From: Rutpela maculata
Taxonomy: Eukaryota > Arthropoda > Insecta > Coleoptera > Cerambycidae
DNA: 64,000 nucleotides
Direction: 5' to 3'
Assembly: GCA_936432065.2 (NCBI GenBank)
Contig: OW386287.2
Location: 79,177,804 to 79,241,803, forward strand
Position 1 is the first letter of the stretch; each line of letters begins with the position of its first letter. Shown here one piece after another: positions 34,428 to 47,648 of this stretch. The translations under genes were made by a program, and so were the position numbers. The notes below the pieces were generated by a model. It made no database searches, was not told the DNA's origin, and worked only from the letters and a program-made list of their open reading frames with translations.

Positions 34428-35860
34428 CAAATTAGATTAAAAAACAGTGAATAGAAGAAATAATCTATAAAGTAATAATATCCCCCCCCATTTAGTAGTG
34501 GAACGTCCCATTTTTTGCAAAAAACCATCCCTAACGGGGACTAAAAGCAGGTTTTTCACTTTTATCCTGTAAACCGTTCGTCGGAAGAGAAAAAAGCATA
34601 GGAAATAAAAAATGAGTCGCTAAATTCTGCATAAAAAGTGTTCCATTAATGATGTAGCTTATCCTCACCTATTTTGTGCTAACAACGTCCGAACAGGGGG
34701 AGCGCACAGGTAAAAATCAATCCTATTTGAAGTTTCACAGCGAATATCTTAAAACCGGTTACTTTAACTAGAAAAATGCTCAGTAATGAATTAATATAGC
34801 AGAATTCACTCTATAAGATGCATGTATAGCGGGTTTTGACGCAAGTAATTTTAATTTATTTTCCCCATTTTTCACACAGATGCGTTTATATACGTAAAAT
34901 AAGTATAGTACTGACGTAGATATAAGGACGGCCTCAGGCTACACCCGGGAGGATTACGGCAATAAAACTTCAGACATGAAAAACCACCTTAAACGTATAT
35001 ACAGTATACTAAAAATTATATTGCATTTTCTGAATCATTTTATTTACTTCTCTCTCAGATCCTGATACTATGAAGATTAAATATAAGTAAATAAACAGTC
35101 AGGTGTTTATAATTTTTGAAGTCATGTTTCAACTTTGAGCTTGCTTCAATCCCCCAGTCCCCTCTCGATGAAAAAGTGTTAATGAGAAAAACCAAGAATT
35201 CGTCTCTGTATGATATTTTTAATGCTGTACGAGAGAGGCCAATAGATTTTCCTGATTGCCAGTTCATTGTTGATGGCGGCAATTTGATTCATCGAGTAGT
35301 ATGGCCAAAGCAGGGTACCTTTGACGACATTTATACAGCCTACGTTCGCTTTATTCGTAATCATTACGGCAAAAAAGTGACTGTATTGTTTGACGGGGTA
35401 TTGTGGAAAACAAGGGAAAGTTAATAAAAATCACTTGCGTCAAAACCCGCTGTACATGCATCTTATAGAGAAAAGTTCTCTCTATAAATTCATTCCTGAG
35501 CATTTTTCTCGTTAAAGTAACCGCTTTTAGGATCGATTTTTACCTGTGCGCTTCAAACTAGCCCTATATTCGGAGGCTGTTAGCGCGAAATAGGTGAGGA
35601 TAAGCTACAAAGTTAATAGGACATTTCTTATGCAGAATTTAACGACAAATTTTTTATTTCCGACGAACGGTTTACGAGATAAAAGTGAAAAACCAGCTTG
35701 AAGTCGGGGCGGTAGGGGTGCAAAAAAAAGGGACGTTCCACTCCCAAATGGGGGGGTGGGCTTTTCGGGTATCTATTTCTAACCCCATCTAGAGTATGCA
35801 ACTCAAACATTATTGCTTTATAAATTATTTCTTCTAAAACGTCTAATTTGAGTGGACTAT
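34428..35860. mobile_element. Inverted-repeat element with transposon-protein fragment
   Basis: Arms of about 420 bp at 34,428-34,860 and 35,405-35,860 are inverted copies (shared AGAAGAAATAAT near the outside, GGTTTTTCACTTTTATC, TAGCTTATCCTCACCTATTT and TGACGCAAGT near the inside). The arms begin directly after the coding fragment. Target duplication was not resolved because the outermost sequence is diverged. Confidence 0.7.
35116..35421 (+). pseudogene. PIN-like domain fragment of a transposon protein
   Basis: A 101-codon open frame. Its core, LYDIFNAVRERPIDFPDCQ, VDGGNLIHRVVWPK and YGKKVTVLFDGV, matches the PIN-like nuclease region of the large arthropod transposon protein I recall, with the acidic residue pair (VDGG and FDG) of such domains. 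The N-terminal start at 35,116 is not homologous-looking, so the true fragment may start near 35,150. It is cut off right where the right inverted arm begins, so most of the protein is missing. Role if intact: possibly DNA or RNA cleavage linked to transposition (inference). Confidence 0.55.
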
Positions 35861-35869
35861 AAGCTATGT

Positions 35870-38800
35870 TTGTAAAAGAGTAAGCAGACCTTTCTTTTAC
35901 TTTAACAGAAATAGCGTGTATACTTCTCTCTATTATTTATGCACTAAACACTGCTAGTTAAACGTACCCTTACCTTTACACTTTGCTTATTGTCAGCTTT
36001 TAAGTTCACAGCTGACTACCTTTATGACGTCACTGCCGTTTTCGCGGCACATGCAAATAGCCGAAGTTTAATAATTTTGTTTAATATGTTGCACTTAGAA
36101 TTTCTCTTCAAAATCAAATGTGTAACAAAATTAACACCCCAACTAATATATTCCATTATTTTTTAAATTTGTGGACAATCGATTTTGATAGCATTTTTTA
36201 AATTTCATTAACAGTTTCCAAAAAACTTTCATTGGGACGCTGACGTGATCGCAGTTTACGGCTGTTTTGTTTCTGGTTCCTTTTAGAATAATGTTAGAGT
36301 TAAGTGGGTAGTAGAAAAAGAAAATCATTTATAAATTAGAATATTATTCGGATTATTTCCATTTGGAATTCTGGCAACTGTACTTTTTATTGTAACATTT
36401 AATGGTGGTAAGATTAACCAATATTATTTTATTCGAAAGTTACATAAAGGTAAAATTCGATTATCCCATTAATCCTTACTTAAATTATATCTGTCAGTTT
36501 TCCTAAATGAATCAACAACTCGTAAGAGTTGTAAATATCTCCAGGGAGTTTTATCCCACAAATTATTCTTCCTATTGATATCTATTACAAGGAGTCAGAA
36601 TTCCTATTGACCGTCTATTTTTATCACGAACTCTCTATTAGTATCTTATTGAAACAAATTAGCCACTTTTTTGTTTTAAAACATTATTATTTTGATTTAG
36701 AGCCTTTTACATATTCATATAACCTCACAAGACTTATTTAATCAAATAGATCTATTATAAGCGGATGAAAATGTTTGTCAACCTAGAGAGGGAAAAATTG
36801 CACAGTAACCCATTTCATAACACGATGGAATATATGGAATAAGATATCTGTGTCTGTCTGTCTGTATGTGTAGACCGTTTATTATAACCCTGTTCGATGT
36901 AAAATGTTTGCCTCTAATTTGGTACATGTTAAACAACATGATAGAATATTCCTTATTGAAAATGGACCTTATCCGTTATATAGGGTAAAGATATGTAAAC
37001 ATTATAAACTGTTATGTTTTATATAAAGTACGTTTTAATATAATTTTAGAGAAAAATGTGACTGGAGTTCTTGATTAAGCGCACAAAATATGAAAATGAC
37101 TGCAGAATGCTAGACGTGCAACAAAACGGTGAACAGTTTGAACAATTTTTATGGATTTTTTTTATGATGGATATTATATTTTAAATAATTTTGTTATTTT
37201 ATGTATTCATGGTTGTTACGTTTTATTAAAATTATTTCTTGTTTAATTTGTGTTTACCTTTTAGAAATACTTTTATTATTACGGATATCGTTAAGAAATG
37301 ATTAATGGCCAAAAAATTAAAGGTTATGGATCATTATCTCTGGTTAATTAAAGAAAATAGCACGGTCCCATTAAAAAATTTTCCATAAGGTCCATACGGA
37401 AATGGAAATGAAAATTAAATTCCTTTTTTTGAGAAAAACCTAAAAATAGTCGTACCTATCAGTAATTCAAATAACTATTTTGTTCTTTACAGACAAGTCT
37501 ACAACCTTACAAATAAATTCTATAGCCTACTTCGTAATTTTCTTTCGTCGCGTTCGTCTGACGCTCTCATTTTGAAAAAAAAAAAATAAAAAATTGTTCG
37601 TATCTCACTTATTTTTTGGAATTTTTTAAATTAGAAATCATAAATTAGAAATCATCAAAAAATATAGTCATTCTATTTTAAAAAAAAAAAGTTGATATCC
37701 CTTCCGGTTCAACCAGAAGTGATATTTTCATTCCTTTTAGTCTAAAATTAGCTCACTTTTGTCTAATTTATGTGTACCTAAAACGAAATTTTTAAATTCA
37801 AAAACAATAAAAAAAAATCGGGGCGTAGATTGATTTGTGATCACCCGGTATATCATGTATTATTTATTTACCCGATATTAATGATTTTTATATAAATATC
37901 ATGATATTTTAGAACCCTGATATTAGTATAGCTAATACCGTAAACTTATTATGTTAATTTAATTACGAGAAAGTTAGTTATTTGATTATGTTGGTGTCAC
38001 GTTAATAAAAATATGCATTGCTATTTAAGTGCATTACTTGTTTAAGAGTTGTTTTACTGATAATTCTAATAATTTTTATGAAATGAGTGAAAATTGCAGT
38101 AGGGCGTTGCAGACTGCGAATACCTATTTGAACAATAAAAATAAAAATATATTGAATTGTGTACTGAATCTCAATGACACCACGTAAAAGTGCATTTTAT
38201 CGTATTAGAGTAAAATGTTAATTAAGCAGAATCGCAGTTGGATACGCTCGATTGCAACGTTATTTTTGTAACATTTTATATCTGTCATATTAAACATTTT
38301 TTGCTGTCTGTGGGTGCAGTTAATAATGAAAAATAATCATTATAGTATTCAGAGTGAATTACGTAATTTAAACGCCTAAGGCTCGTGAATTAAACTTCCC
38401 ATTCATGAAGAGAAGCACCACTTTATGCGCTTTAACATTTTTGTCAAATTTGGATTTGGATATGTCGCATTCCTATAAGTGACCCGGATCCGCCACTGGA
38501 AAGTTCTATTTAAACAACAAATGACACTTTATATATGGTAAAGAAGTGATGAAGATCACAAGACGATAAATACGTCAAACATTCAAAATGACTAAAAGAA
38601 GTTAGTCAAAATCACCCTAAGCTAAATCACTTCAAGTTAAAGTTCAGTTATATTTAAAAAAAATTATCAGTTAACATATGCGAACGGTATTTGCGGTCAC
38701 CCTATATATGAAATTCAAGTAAAATGGCGTAATACAGATTATACAAATTTGCGTTTTAATTTAGTTAAATAGGGAGGATTTGTCTTTGTTCCATTGTCTT

Positions 38801-40430
38801 TAAAAATATAAGGCTTTCTTTCACCCTCCTCCGAAAGACTTTAGAATATTTCAATAAATTTCAATATTTAAATATTTAAAACAATTTTCACTTTTAAAAG
38901 CGAAGATTGGTATTGTCTTACACAGGATTATCGGTTTTTATTATAATATTATTTTTAAGGTAAATTCTTGTCTTTACTGTTTTTAATGGAAAACATGGCA
39001 TTTAATAAAATGTATTGGATATGTTGCAAAATGATTTGTTCCTTTACTATACCTATTTGATTTTGTCAAAAAAATTGTACGGATGTTATATCTCTATCAC
39101 ATCGGAATAAGAATTCTTAATAATTGGAGAAAAAAAATCGGAGAGAAACACCCAGAATCAAAATGTTGAATAAGAAATATCTGTATATTTATATATGTAT
39201 GATTGTATGTATATATGCATATATACGTGTATGTGTGTAGATCGTTCCCTATATCCCCCAAACAGGCTATAAATCAGAGGCGTGTAAATATATTATTAAA
39301 ATTTATGAGGAAAAATTACTAAGATCTTTTTATAAAGCCCACAAAAATACAAAGATGTACAAGACATCGAAATTAACAATGCACAGTGACTGACTAAATT
39401 CAAACGAATGTGTAAAGATTTATAAGTTTCTGAACTCTATAATAGCTTTAAAATTTAAAATTCAGTATTGTGTCTTGTTTTATTATTAATTATTATTACA
39501 TAATAATTATACTTAGGATTATGATTTAAATTATGATGTAGATTTTAACTATTGCATTTGTTTAATCTCATTTTTTATGATAATCATACAGATTTTCTCT
39601 TCGCGTAACGAAATCTTCAAATCTGTTTGTTTTCATTAAGTAATTTTTGTTCATTTTTTTCTCCTACTTATGGTACTTATGGTACGTAAACAAAGATCAA
39701 ATGACGGTAATGGCTATTTCTTGTGACATGAAATAATGTGAATTTTTAATTTATAACTTTGAAATTCAAAATTCTATTCCATTGACACTTTCTTTTAAAG
39801 AAATAATAATTCATGTTTATTCAACTACACTAAATGTTTGTCTTTGTTTTCTTTATATAATCTCTTCCCACATAAAACCTCTTTAGGGAGTTGTGTTACT
39901 GTATTAAATATTTAATGGTTAATATGGAACGCGGTTTCACGTCTTTCTGAAAACTACATCTATAAATTAAACCGAAAACCAACTAATCAAAATTTACATT
40001 TTCCACGTACATTATTCTTAATATTCCCGATATAGTGGGCGCAGAGAAATTTTCGTCACTGGACTTTCACCCGTTGACACGATTAAGATATAAAAGCCGT
40101 TTCATATGATATTGTCTGATAGCATGCATTAGCATCCACATATCTTCCACAAGCAAAACCATCAGTACGAAAATGTTATTACTAACAAAAAGTAGTAATT
40201 ACCGCGCTGTTGCTGTTTAGTGCGTGAAAAGACTAACACAGCGTAGGAAAGAACGAAATAGTAAACTTTATGCAACGGTACTTATTTGAATTTTCCGCGT
40301 AGACAGTCAGCCTCGTGTGAAATAGTACATGTTCCAAACAGTGCTGATATGATATGATAATCATATCAGAGATTATATCTCAGCTTGCAATTTCAGATGC
40401 ATATTTTGTGTACAACGTGAAATGTTCAGT
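35870..40430. other. Long AT-rich region without recognised genes
   Basis: About 4.5 kb with no protein-like open frame. It includes a GTCTGTCTGTCTGTATGT tract at 36,850-36,870 followed by a CTAATTTGGTACATG block, as in Helentron-like elements, and a TATATG/TGTATG-rich stretch at 39,180-39,240. A TATAAAAG at 40,088 has no associated gene. Confidence 0.5.
38105..38215 (+). repeat. Dispersed repeat J, copy 2
   Basis: Matches 14,480-14,590 in the blocks GACTGCGAATACCTATT, AACAATAAA and ATGACACCACGTAAAAGTG. Confidence 0.6.
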
Positions 40431-40439
40431 TTTATTTTT

Positions 40440-40757
40440 CTTAGTTTATAAATTATAAAATTAAATGTAAAAAAATCTTTTAAAAACAAGCTTTTATTAT
40501 TATTTAGGTATACTAATACGAAAAAAATAAGTTATGGTGATCTAATTGCTTTAAAAGTTTATCACGCTCGAGAAGTTCATGCAGGCATTAATTTTATTTA
40601 ACAGAGATTGTAAGTAGGTATTTTTTTTCTATTCTCGCGACAAGCTTTAAGACAATTAATTCAACATAACTTATTATTTTCGTTTTAGTACACCTAAATA
40701 ATAATAAAAGCTTATTTTTAAAAAGTTTTTTTTACATTTAATTTTATTTTTAAAATT
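40440..40757. mobile_element. Foldback element D, second copy
   Basis: Inverted arms at about 40,440-40,580 and 40,628-40,757 around a loop of about 50 bp. Its arms match the outer arms at 2,748-2,920 and 4,697-4,815. Confidence 0.7.
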
Positions 40758-41043
40758 TCAGTTACTTCTTAATTAACATACCGGGTGCCACAGGCTAGTG
40801 GCTCACCCCTATATTTTCTTTATATTTTAACTTATTCATTTGAAATTTGGGATGCATAAACTACCTGTAAAAATGGATTTTTGGACATAAAAACGGTATG
40901 AGACCATTTCCGGTTTACCCGGAAATGACCGTTACTTTCGATTTTTAAATGGAACACTCTGTATATTTTTACATATTTGGATTTAAGACAACATTCTGAG
41001 TATGCCATGAGACTTTCACGAATTTATGCGAATTTATGAGTCG

Positions 41044-43775
41044 AATCATATACATGGTGGTTCGCTTATAATGATTAGTAATAAAATGAAATCTAATGAC
41101 GTTGATGCAATAAAACGATTAGCAGTTGAGTATCACATTGAAATGTGTGCAGCGATCACTACCATAAACGAAAAAATATATTGTAATTACTGCCTATAGG
41201 CCACCAAATGGTGACATAAACATATTTTTTACAAATTTAACATTTGCTCTAAATATTGCTTATAACATGTCGAATAATGTGATATTATGTGGTGACTTCA
41301 ATATTGATTCAACAAAAACAGGCTTTGATACTAAGGCATTACTAGATATACTTGATTCTTTCGAATTAAAGATAACATCTACTGATCCTACACGCATATT
41401 CACCAATATTCATGGACATACCAGCTCCACGTCCATAGATTACAGGGTGACTAACCTACCCCTTAACACCTACAGTGTAGAAATTATTAACCCAAACATA
41501 GCTGACCATTTTGCGCACATATTAAATATAACTGAACATGAACCAACACATAATAATAATAATACGACATTTCAAACAAGGAGCATAAACACCAATAATA
41601 TTAGGAACTTTGCTTTTTATGTACGTCGGGTGGACTGGACGAAAATGTATCAACTAAATGTGGATGATGCTTTCAATTTCTTCATAGGCAGCATTGTCTG
41701 GTGCTATGATATTAGCTGTCCTGTTAAAAAAGTCACGATAAAGGGCAATAATAATAATACAAACCGCAAAAAAGGATGGCTAACTAATGAACTTATTCAA
41801 CAGAGCAACAACTTAAAAAATCTCTACTGGTTAATGACTAATCTACAAAGTACCGAGGCAATATTGCTATATAAATCTGAAAAAATTAAATGCAAAAAAA
41901 ATATTGAAACCAGTATACAGAAATTTAATAAAAACAAAATCAATGACCTAAGAAAACAAAAGCAGTATGAAACATAGTTAATGACAAATTGGGCAGGAAA
42001 AAAAACAACTGATAAAAATATAAAATTATATGATAATAATGAGTTAATTTCGGATAATAATATTTTAACCAACATATTCGCAAATCATTTTGCCACAAAT
42101 ATTCAACAAAAATTACATCACCACTTTGGTTCCAATTTGTCATTTCCATGCACCACTTCTATATATAGGGAGAACGAAATTTTCTTTCCACCCATTACCA
42201 CCGAGGAAGTAAGTGAAGCTATTATTCGCTTAAAAAATAAGAAATAAGATGGGTTTGATAATTTAACCTCCGATTTACTAAAAATCATAAAAGAAGATGT
42301 TGTTGATCAGTTGACATATTTATTTAATATTTCGATTGAACAGGCACATTTTCCAAACACACTAAAATTAGCTATTGTTATACCGGTTTACAAAAGAGGT
42401 GTTGTCGAAGACATTGAAAACTATAGGCAGATATCACTATTAAGTGTCGTATCAAAGCTGTTTAAAAGAATCATATATAATAGAATAGCTTCATTCTGTG
42501 AAATAAACAAAATATTAACAATTTCTCAACATGGATTTCGAACTGGTAAATCCACTGAAACTGCGTGCTGTCACCTATTTAAACATGTATACAAATCTTT
42601 AGACACAGGCAAGTATGTTATTTCTCGCTTATTTGACTTATCAAACTGAGGGTTCGGTACTTGGACCACTTTTATTTTTACTTTACATTAACAACTTACC
42701 TAGTTATCTAACAGCTGGTCATGCAACCATATTTGCAGATGATCTAACGGTGACTAAGTGCGGGGAGCTTTGAGGAACTTCAAGCACGAATAAATTTAAC
42801 CATGCTAGAAATCAGCTCATGGTCCCAACGGGATAGACTGATACTAAATGACAGCAAAACAGTTTTTATCAATTTTCATATCCAAAAGCCTTTACCTCAT
42901 GATGCGATCATATACGATGGTATCACTACCTCAAAAACCACCAAACTGCACACACTTATCTCGACTCTAAATTATCATGGGAGGAGCACATTCATTTTGC
43001 GTGTGGACAGCTAAATAAAGCTTACTTTGCAATATTACAAATGAGAAGCAGCCTTGATCAAACTGGTCTGCTAAACATCTATTATGCGCTAGCTTACTCC
43101 CACATAGCATACAATATAATTTGCTGGGGGAGTTCCAAAGATAGAGATAGAGTCTTCATATGTCAAAAGCGATTGATAAGACTAATATATAAACTAAATT
43201 TTAATGAGAGCTGCAGAGAAATATTTAAAAAGGAAAAAATTCTAACCACGCCCTCTATATTTATATACAAGTGCCTGACGTATGCTAGGAAAAACATGAG
43301 TTTATTTATTAAAAGGAATGAATGTCATACATATAACACGCGACATGCTGAATTGCTTGACATACCTAAGCATAATACAACTAAATTTAAACATTCCCCT
43401 CTACTACTACAATTGCATTACTCTGTATAACAGTCTACCTGAAAACATAAGAAAAATAAAAATATAGAAAAATTATAAAACTGAGACAAAAAACTTGCTA
43501 CTCAAAGGCGGTTTTTATAGTATACAAGATTTTTTAAATAGGGAACCTGAAGGAATATAATTTGTGTTCAACAAATTTGTTTGTCTTACCAAAATTTTCT
43601 TTTGTCTTCGTCTGATTTACATAGTATAAACGTTTACCTCTCTTTGGTTGTATATAATATATGTGTACCTAAGGGTATTTACGTGTATATTATTTTATGA
43701 ATTTGTATGTACTATTTACTATTTGACTTGCCATATATACTTATGTATCTGGAATGGTTAATAAATTATTGTATT
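41044..43775 (+). pseudogene. LINE-2: non-LTR retrotransposon, 5' truncated and internally deleted
   Basis: In order: endonuclease C-terminal part (GDFNIDS at about 41,290-41,310; SIDYRVTN at about 41,435-41,457; a DH near 41,500), a linker, then reverse transcriptase with YRQISLLSVVSKLFKRIIYNRI (about 42,422-42,487), a deletion near 42,650 that removes the region between FDLS and GSVLGPLLFLLYINNLP (42,653-42,700), catalytic FADD (about 42,733-42,745) and the C-terminal region (43,041-43,430). Stops at 41,976 and 42,247 also interrupt it. It is inserted in the left arm of foldback K and ends in the pentanucleotide tract. Clade is Jockey/CR1-like by motif order. Confidence 0.85.
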
Positions 43776-44351
43776 ATATTGTATTGTATTGTATTGTATT
43801 GTATTGTATTGTATTGTATTGTATTGTATTGTATTGTATTGTATTGTATTGTATTGTATTGTATTGTATTGTATTGTATTGTATTGTATTGTATTGTATT
43901 GTATTGTATTGTATTGTATTGTATTGTATTGTATTGTATTGTATTGTATTGTATTGTATTGTATTGTATTGTATTGTATTGTATTGTATTGTATTGTATT
44001 GTATTGTATTGTATTGTATTGTATTGTATTGTATTGTATTGTATTGTATTGTATTGTATTGTATTGTATTGTATTGTATTGTATTGTATTGTATTGTATT
44101 GTATTGTATTGTATTGTATTGTATTGTATTGTATTGTATTGTATTGTATTGTATTGTATTGTATTGTATTGTATTGTATTGTATTGTATTGTATTGTATT
44201 GTATTGTATTGTATTGTATTGTATTGTATTGTATTGTATTGTATTGTATTGTATTGTATTGTATTGTATTGTATTGTATTGTATTGTATTGTATTGTATT
44301 GTATTGTATTGTATTGTATTGTATTGTATTGTATTGTATTGTATTGTATTG
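43776..44351 (+). repeat. Perfect (TATTG)n tract, about 115 units
   Basis: About 575 bp of uninterrupted pentanucleotide repeat directly following the end of LINE-2. Every unit across nine consecutive 60-base lines is identical. Because the unit contains no stop codon in any plus frame, long open frames encoding a (YCIVL)n repeat appear; they are not genes. It is best read as the amplified tail of LINE-2. Confidence 0.95.
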
Positions 44352-44436
44352 ATGTTCAGTTTTTTAAAGCATTTTAAGACATTCGTCTAGAGTGCTTTGG
44401 AATACCATTTGTCCTACGTCAGGTAAATGTTAAGGA

Positions 44437-44462
44437 CTAATGATAATGATAATGATAATGAT
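44437..44462 (+). repeat. Short (ATAATG)n repeat
   Basis: Four to five units of a hexanucleotide within the loop of foldback K. Confidence 0.7.
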
Positions 44463-45721
44463 GTAATGACTAGTAATGAGTAACACAATTGTACGAGCAA
44501 GAAAATGTATTCATTGTGATGGGGTTCATTTTGAACAATATTTGTAAAATTCAAATGCCGTTCACCATTTAACACATAATTGTGCGATTTCCACTTGAAA
44601 ATGTGGATAACTAACTAAGTACCTTTTTGTGGATAATAGCCTTTTAATTCTCTCTGTTGTTTCTTAATAGGTATAAGTACTAGTGCAAACTACTGAGAGA
44701 TCGATAAAGACTGAACGTGACGTCACACGGAAAACTCACTAAAATTATCAAAATTGATTTCTATTCTACATACATTATTAAAACTAATTTCCTATATTGC
44801 TATGACAATCTGATGTCTGCCATTTTCGTGAATGTTATTATTATTGGCTTGAGTTTGATTTATCATTTATCTTCCTTTCTGACTAATAAATCAGTGTTTT
44901 TCAACGCAATCAGTTCACTGTCACTTGTGTAGCAAGTTAAGTAATAAAGAAACTCGCATTTTGTGTAAATACTGTAATTGATTATATTTAAGGTTACTGT
45001 CGCCAACGTGAAAATGTTGAAAGTACCAGAAAATAGTACATATGTATGCAGTATGTAGGCGGCACAAAAACAATCTTTAGGGAGCGGCACGTTCAGTCTT
45101 TCTGGATCTCCCTGTATAAGGATCAATAAAAATTATTTTGAAAGTGATTTTTTATTTTTAAATAAATTCAATAAAATAGAAAAACAAATAACATAGATTT
45201 CAAATAGATATCAATGAATTCAGAAAAAAATCTATAATTTATTGAACAGTATGAGCCACCATCTTCCCATTTGAAAAAAAAAGTTTTCGATAAAAAAGTG
45301 ATCTGTTGAACTTTGAAGACTTCGTAAATAGTTATTGATGAAATTAAACGAAAAATTATATTTTTCTCTTAGACTTTACCTGCCGCAGAACAAATTTTGG
45401 TATTCCAAAGCACTCTAGACGAATGTGTTAAAATGCCTAAAAAAACTGAACATAGACTCAAAAATTCGCGAAAGTCTCATGATATACTCAGAATGTTGTC
45501 CTGAATCTAAATATGTAAAAATATACAGGGTATTCCATTTAAAAATCTAAAGTTGCGATCATTTCTTGGTAAACCGGAAATGGTCTCTTACTATTTTTAT
45601 GTCAGAAAATCCATTTTTACAGGTAGTTTACGCACCCCAAATTTCGAATGGATAAGTTAAAAAATAAAGGAAATATGGGGGTGAGCCACTAGCCTGTGGC
45701 ACCCGGTCATTGTACCGTGCT

Positions 45722-45985
45722 TTCTTAAAATAATAGCGGATCCTTCGCCATTTCTTAGAATACAAACAACATCTGAGTGAATATACTACGCGATCAAAAA
45801 AGCAAAAGACTTGTAGCGTTAAAACCAAAAAATACACTTATTGGAACTATAATATTGCATTGTCACCAGAACTATACGTGTGTGCAAAATTGTAGCTCAA
45901 TAGGATATCGTTAAGTGGTTCAAAAGTAACTTGGAAGATTCGAACTAAACAGACTAACTAACATACATACAAAGCAAGTTAAATA
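45722..45985 (-). repeat. Dispersed repeat C, second copy
   Basis: Reverse complement of 2,470-2,705; adjoins the right end of foldback K. Confidence 0.7.
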
Positions 45986-45989
45986 AAAG

Positions 45990-46515
45990 CCTGTAATAAG
46001 ACTGGAAGTGCGTGCAGACACAGTTTTATATCAGTTGATTTTAAGATTGTTCGTGAACACTCTTTTATTTACCAGCAAATTAGTAAAACAATATAGTATT
46101 CTATATAAATATAATAATATCAATGGTGCGAGTCAAGGTCATTTCTCGCTTAGTTCTGGAATTCTTACCGCTCTCATATCAAGCGCAAGGCAAGTATTTT
46201 TAAAAGAAGAAAGAAAGCGCGCAATTATTTTGCGACACTCTGCCCGAGACGCCACTACCTCCAGAGCCTAATTTGAGGGAGCACTTAGGTACAGGCTGTA
46301 TCTTGATACTACCTAAATTGTGAGAAAGTAAAAAGTAGCAAAACAAAACGCTAACCATGCAGTTGGATGCTCAGCAAACTTTCATGGATTTCTGAAATCA
46401 AGAAAACCTAGCTTACATTTCAAAAATGCATTTAGCCATCCGTAGTCTCCAGTGGAGACCAACAACAGCAGACTTTTCTGCCATGCAAGCATGCGATATT
46501 GTATTCGACTTGCGA
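45990..46515. other. Stretch without recognised gene
   Basis: Open frames of up to 92 codons here run into Helentron-like sequence and lack protein-like composition. Confidence 0.45.
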
Positions 46516-46521
46516 CAGTTT

Positions 46522-47241
46522 ATTACTTCCACGTCCAGTGGAAGTATAGTAACGACAAAAAAAATTTAAAAAATTTTTATTGTTCAAATAGGCTTAGAAT
46601 ATCACGAAACGTCGAGATTTTAAGTCTGAGCGAAAAAAAAATTTCTGTCTGTCGGTCTGTCGGTCTGTCGGTCTGTCTGTCTGTAACTTTTTTGTGCGCA
46701 CGTTTACTCTGGAACCGTTTGAGATATTAACTTGAAATTTGGTACACATATGTACTTTAACGAGATCTAGAACAAGATTATATTTTTATCTTATTCCGTC
46801 GAAGGGTTGGGGGGATAAATTGGGGTAAATTTGGGGAAAATAGGTAAATCAAGCAGGTAAGAGTCCATAAAATTGGTATTTAGTATATACAAGAGAAGCT
46901 GAGGTCTCAAAAAAATTTTTGGCACATGCCACCCCCATTACCACCCCCACCCCATTATTAAAGGGAATGAAAAAAATTGTGATTTAGGATGTGTACAAGA
47001 ACCAGCAACCTCAAAATGTTTTTTTACTTCATCCACCCCCACTACCACTCCCTATCACCACCTCCACCCCGCTACCGATGTGGGGTATCGTTTTATGGGT
47101 TTTTGAGGTAGAGGATTTCAAATATTATATTATTAAAGTTCCATAAACAATTATTTCCACATACAAAATTTTCTCGTTGTGAGTGACTTAGATAAAAAAA
47201 TCTGGATGTGGAAGTAGTGATTCCTTGGGCAGCGGTTTTTT
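46522..47241 (+). mobile_element. Helentron/HINE-like element, copy H3
   Basis: Starts ACTTCCACGTCCAGTGGAAG and ends CTGGATGTGGAAGTAGTGAT plus CCTTGGGCAGCGGTTTTTTT. It contains a GTCT/GTCG tract (46,645-46,685), then CTCTGGAACCGTTTGAGAT and GAAATTTGGTACACATATG, a block conserved in H2 and H4. About 720 bp and non-coding. Confidence 0.7.
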
Positions 47242-47648
47242 TCAGTTGAGTCCTGCGAAACGAGTGCAACACGAATTCGAATAGAGTTTTATACGGCAAC
47301 CCAGGGTTTATCACTCTCTCTCGTATTATGGATTATTTATAGCGAAAGAAGTAGACTTTCATTATTCAGCATACACATACAATTTTCAGAACATTATGCG
47401 TGTTTTAAATATGCCCCTACTATACGTGATGATTTGAGTCTGATCATGCTACTATAGAAAAAAGAAATCTCCCTTAAGAGACAACATCTTATCAAGTATC
47501 TCTAGTCATACCTAGAGGATACTTCATCATAAATAAACATTTGATACATTTTGAAGCCAAGAATTATTAAAAAAGCACAATGAAAGAGAATATAAAATTT
47601 CATTCACCACATGCATGTCTTAATAAATAAAATATTTCCCTTGTAGTA

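Larger units (their letters stand above)
40785..45711. mobile_element. Foldback element K, split by LINE-2
   Basis: The outside ends read CCGGGTGCCACAGGCTAGTGG and its inverted partner. The left arm is 40,785-41,043 plus 44,351-44,435; the right arm is about 45,370-45,711. The left arm is interrupted by LINE-2 and its tail. The loop, 44,440-45,370, has no gene. Confidence 0.75.

Noticed and set aside
40080..40170. TATAAAAG followed by a CATCAGT initiator-like word
   Set aside because: Spacing is wrong for a core promoter and no gene follows.
43776..44351. Possible CRISPR or satellite array
   Set aside because: The unit is 5 bp without spacers; this is a eukaryotic microsatellite at a LINE end.
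43707..44390. Three overlapping long open frames encoding a (YCIVL)n protein
   Set aside because: They are a by-product of the stop-free pentanucleotide repeat; there is no non-repeat coding sequence on either side.
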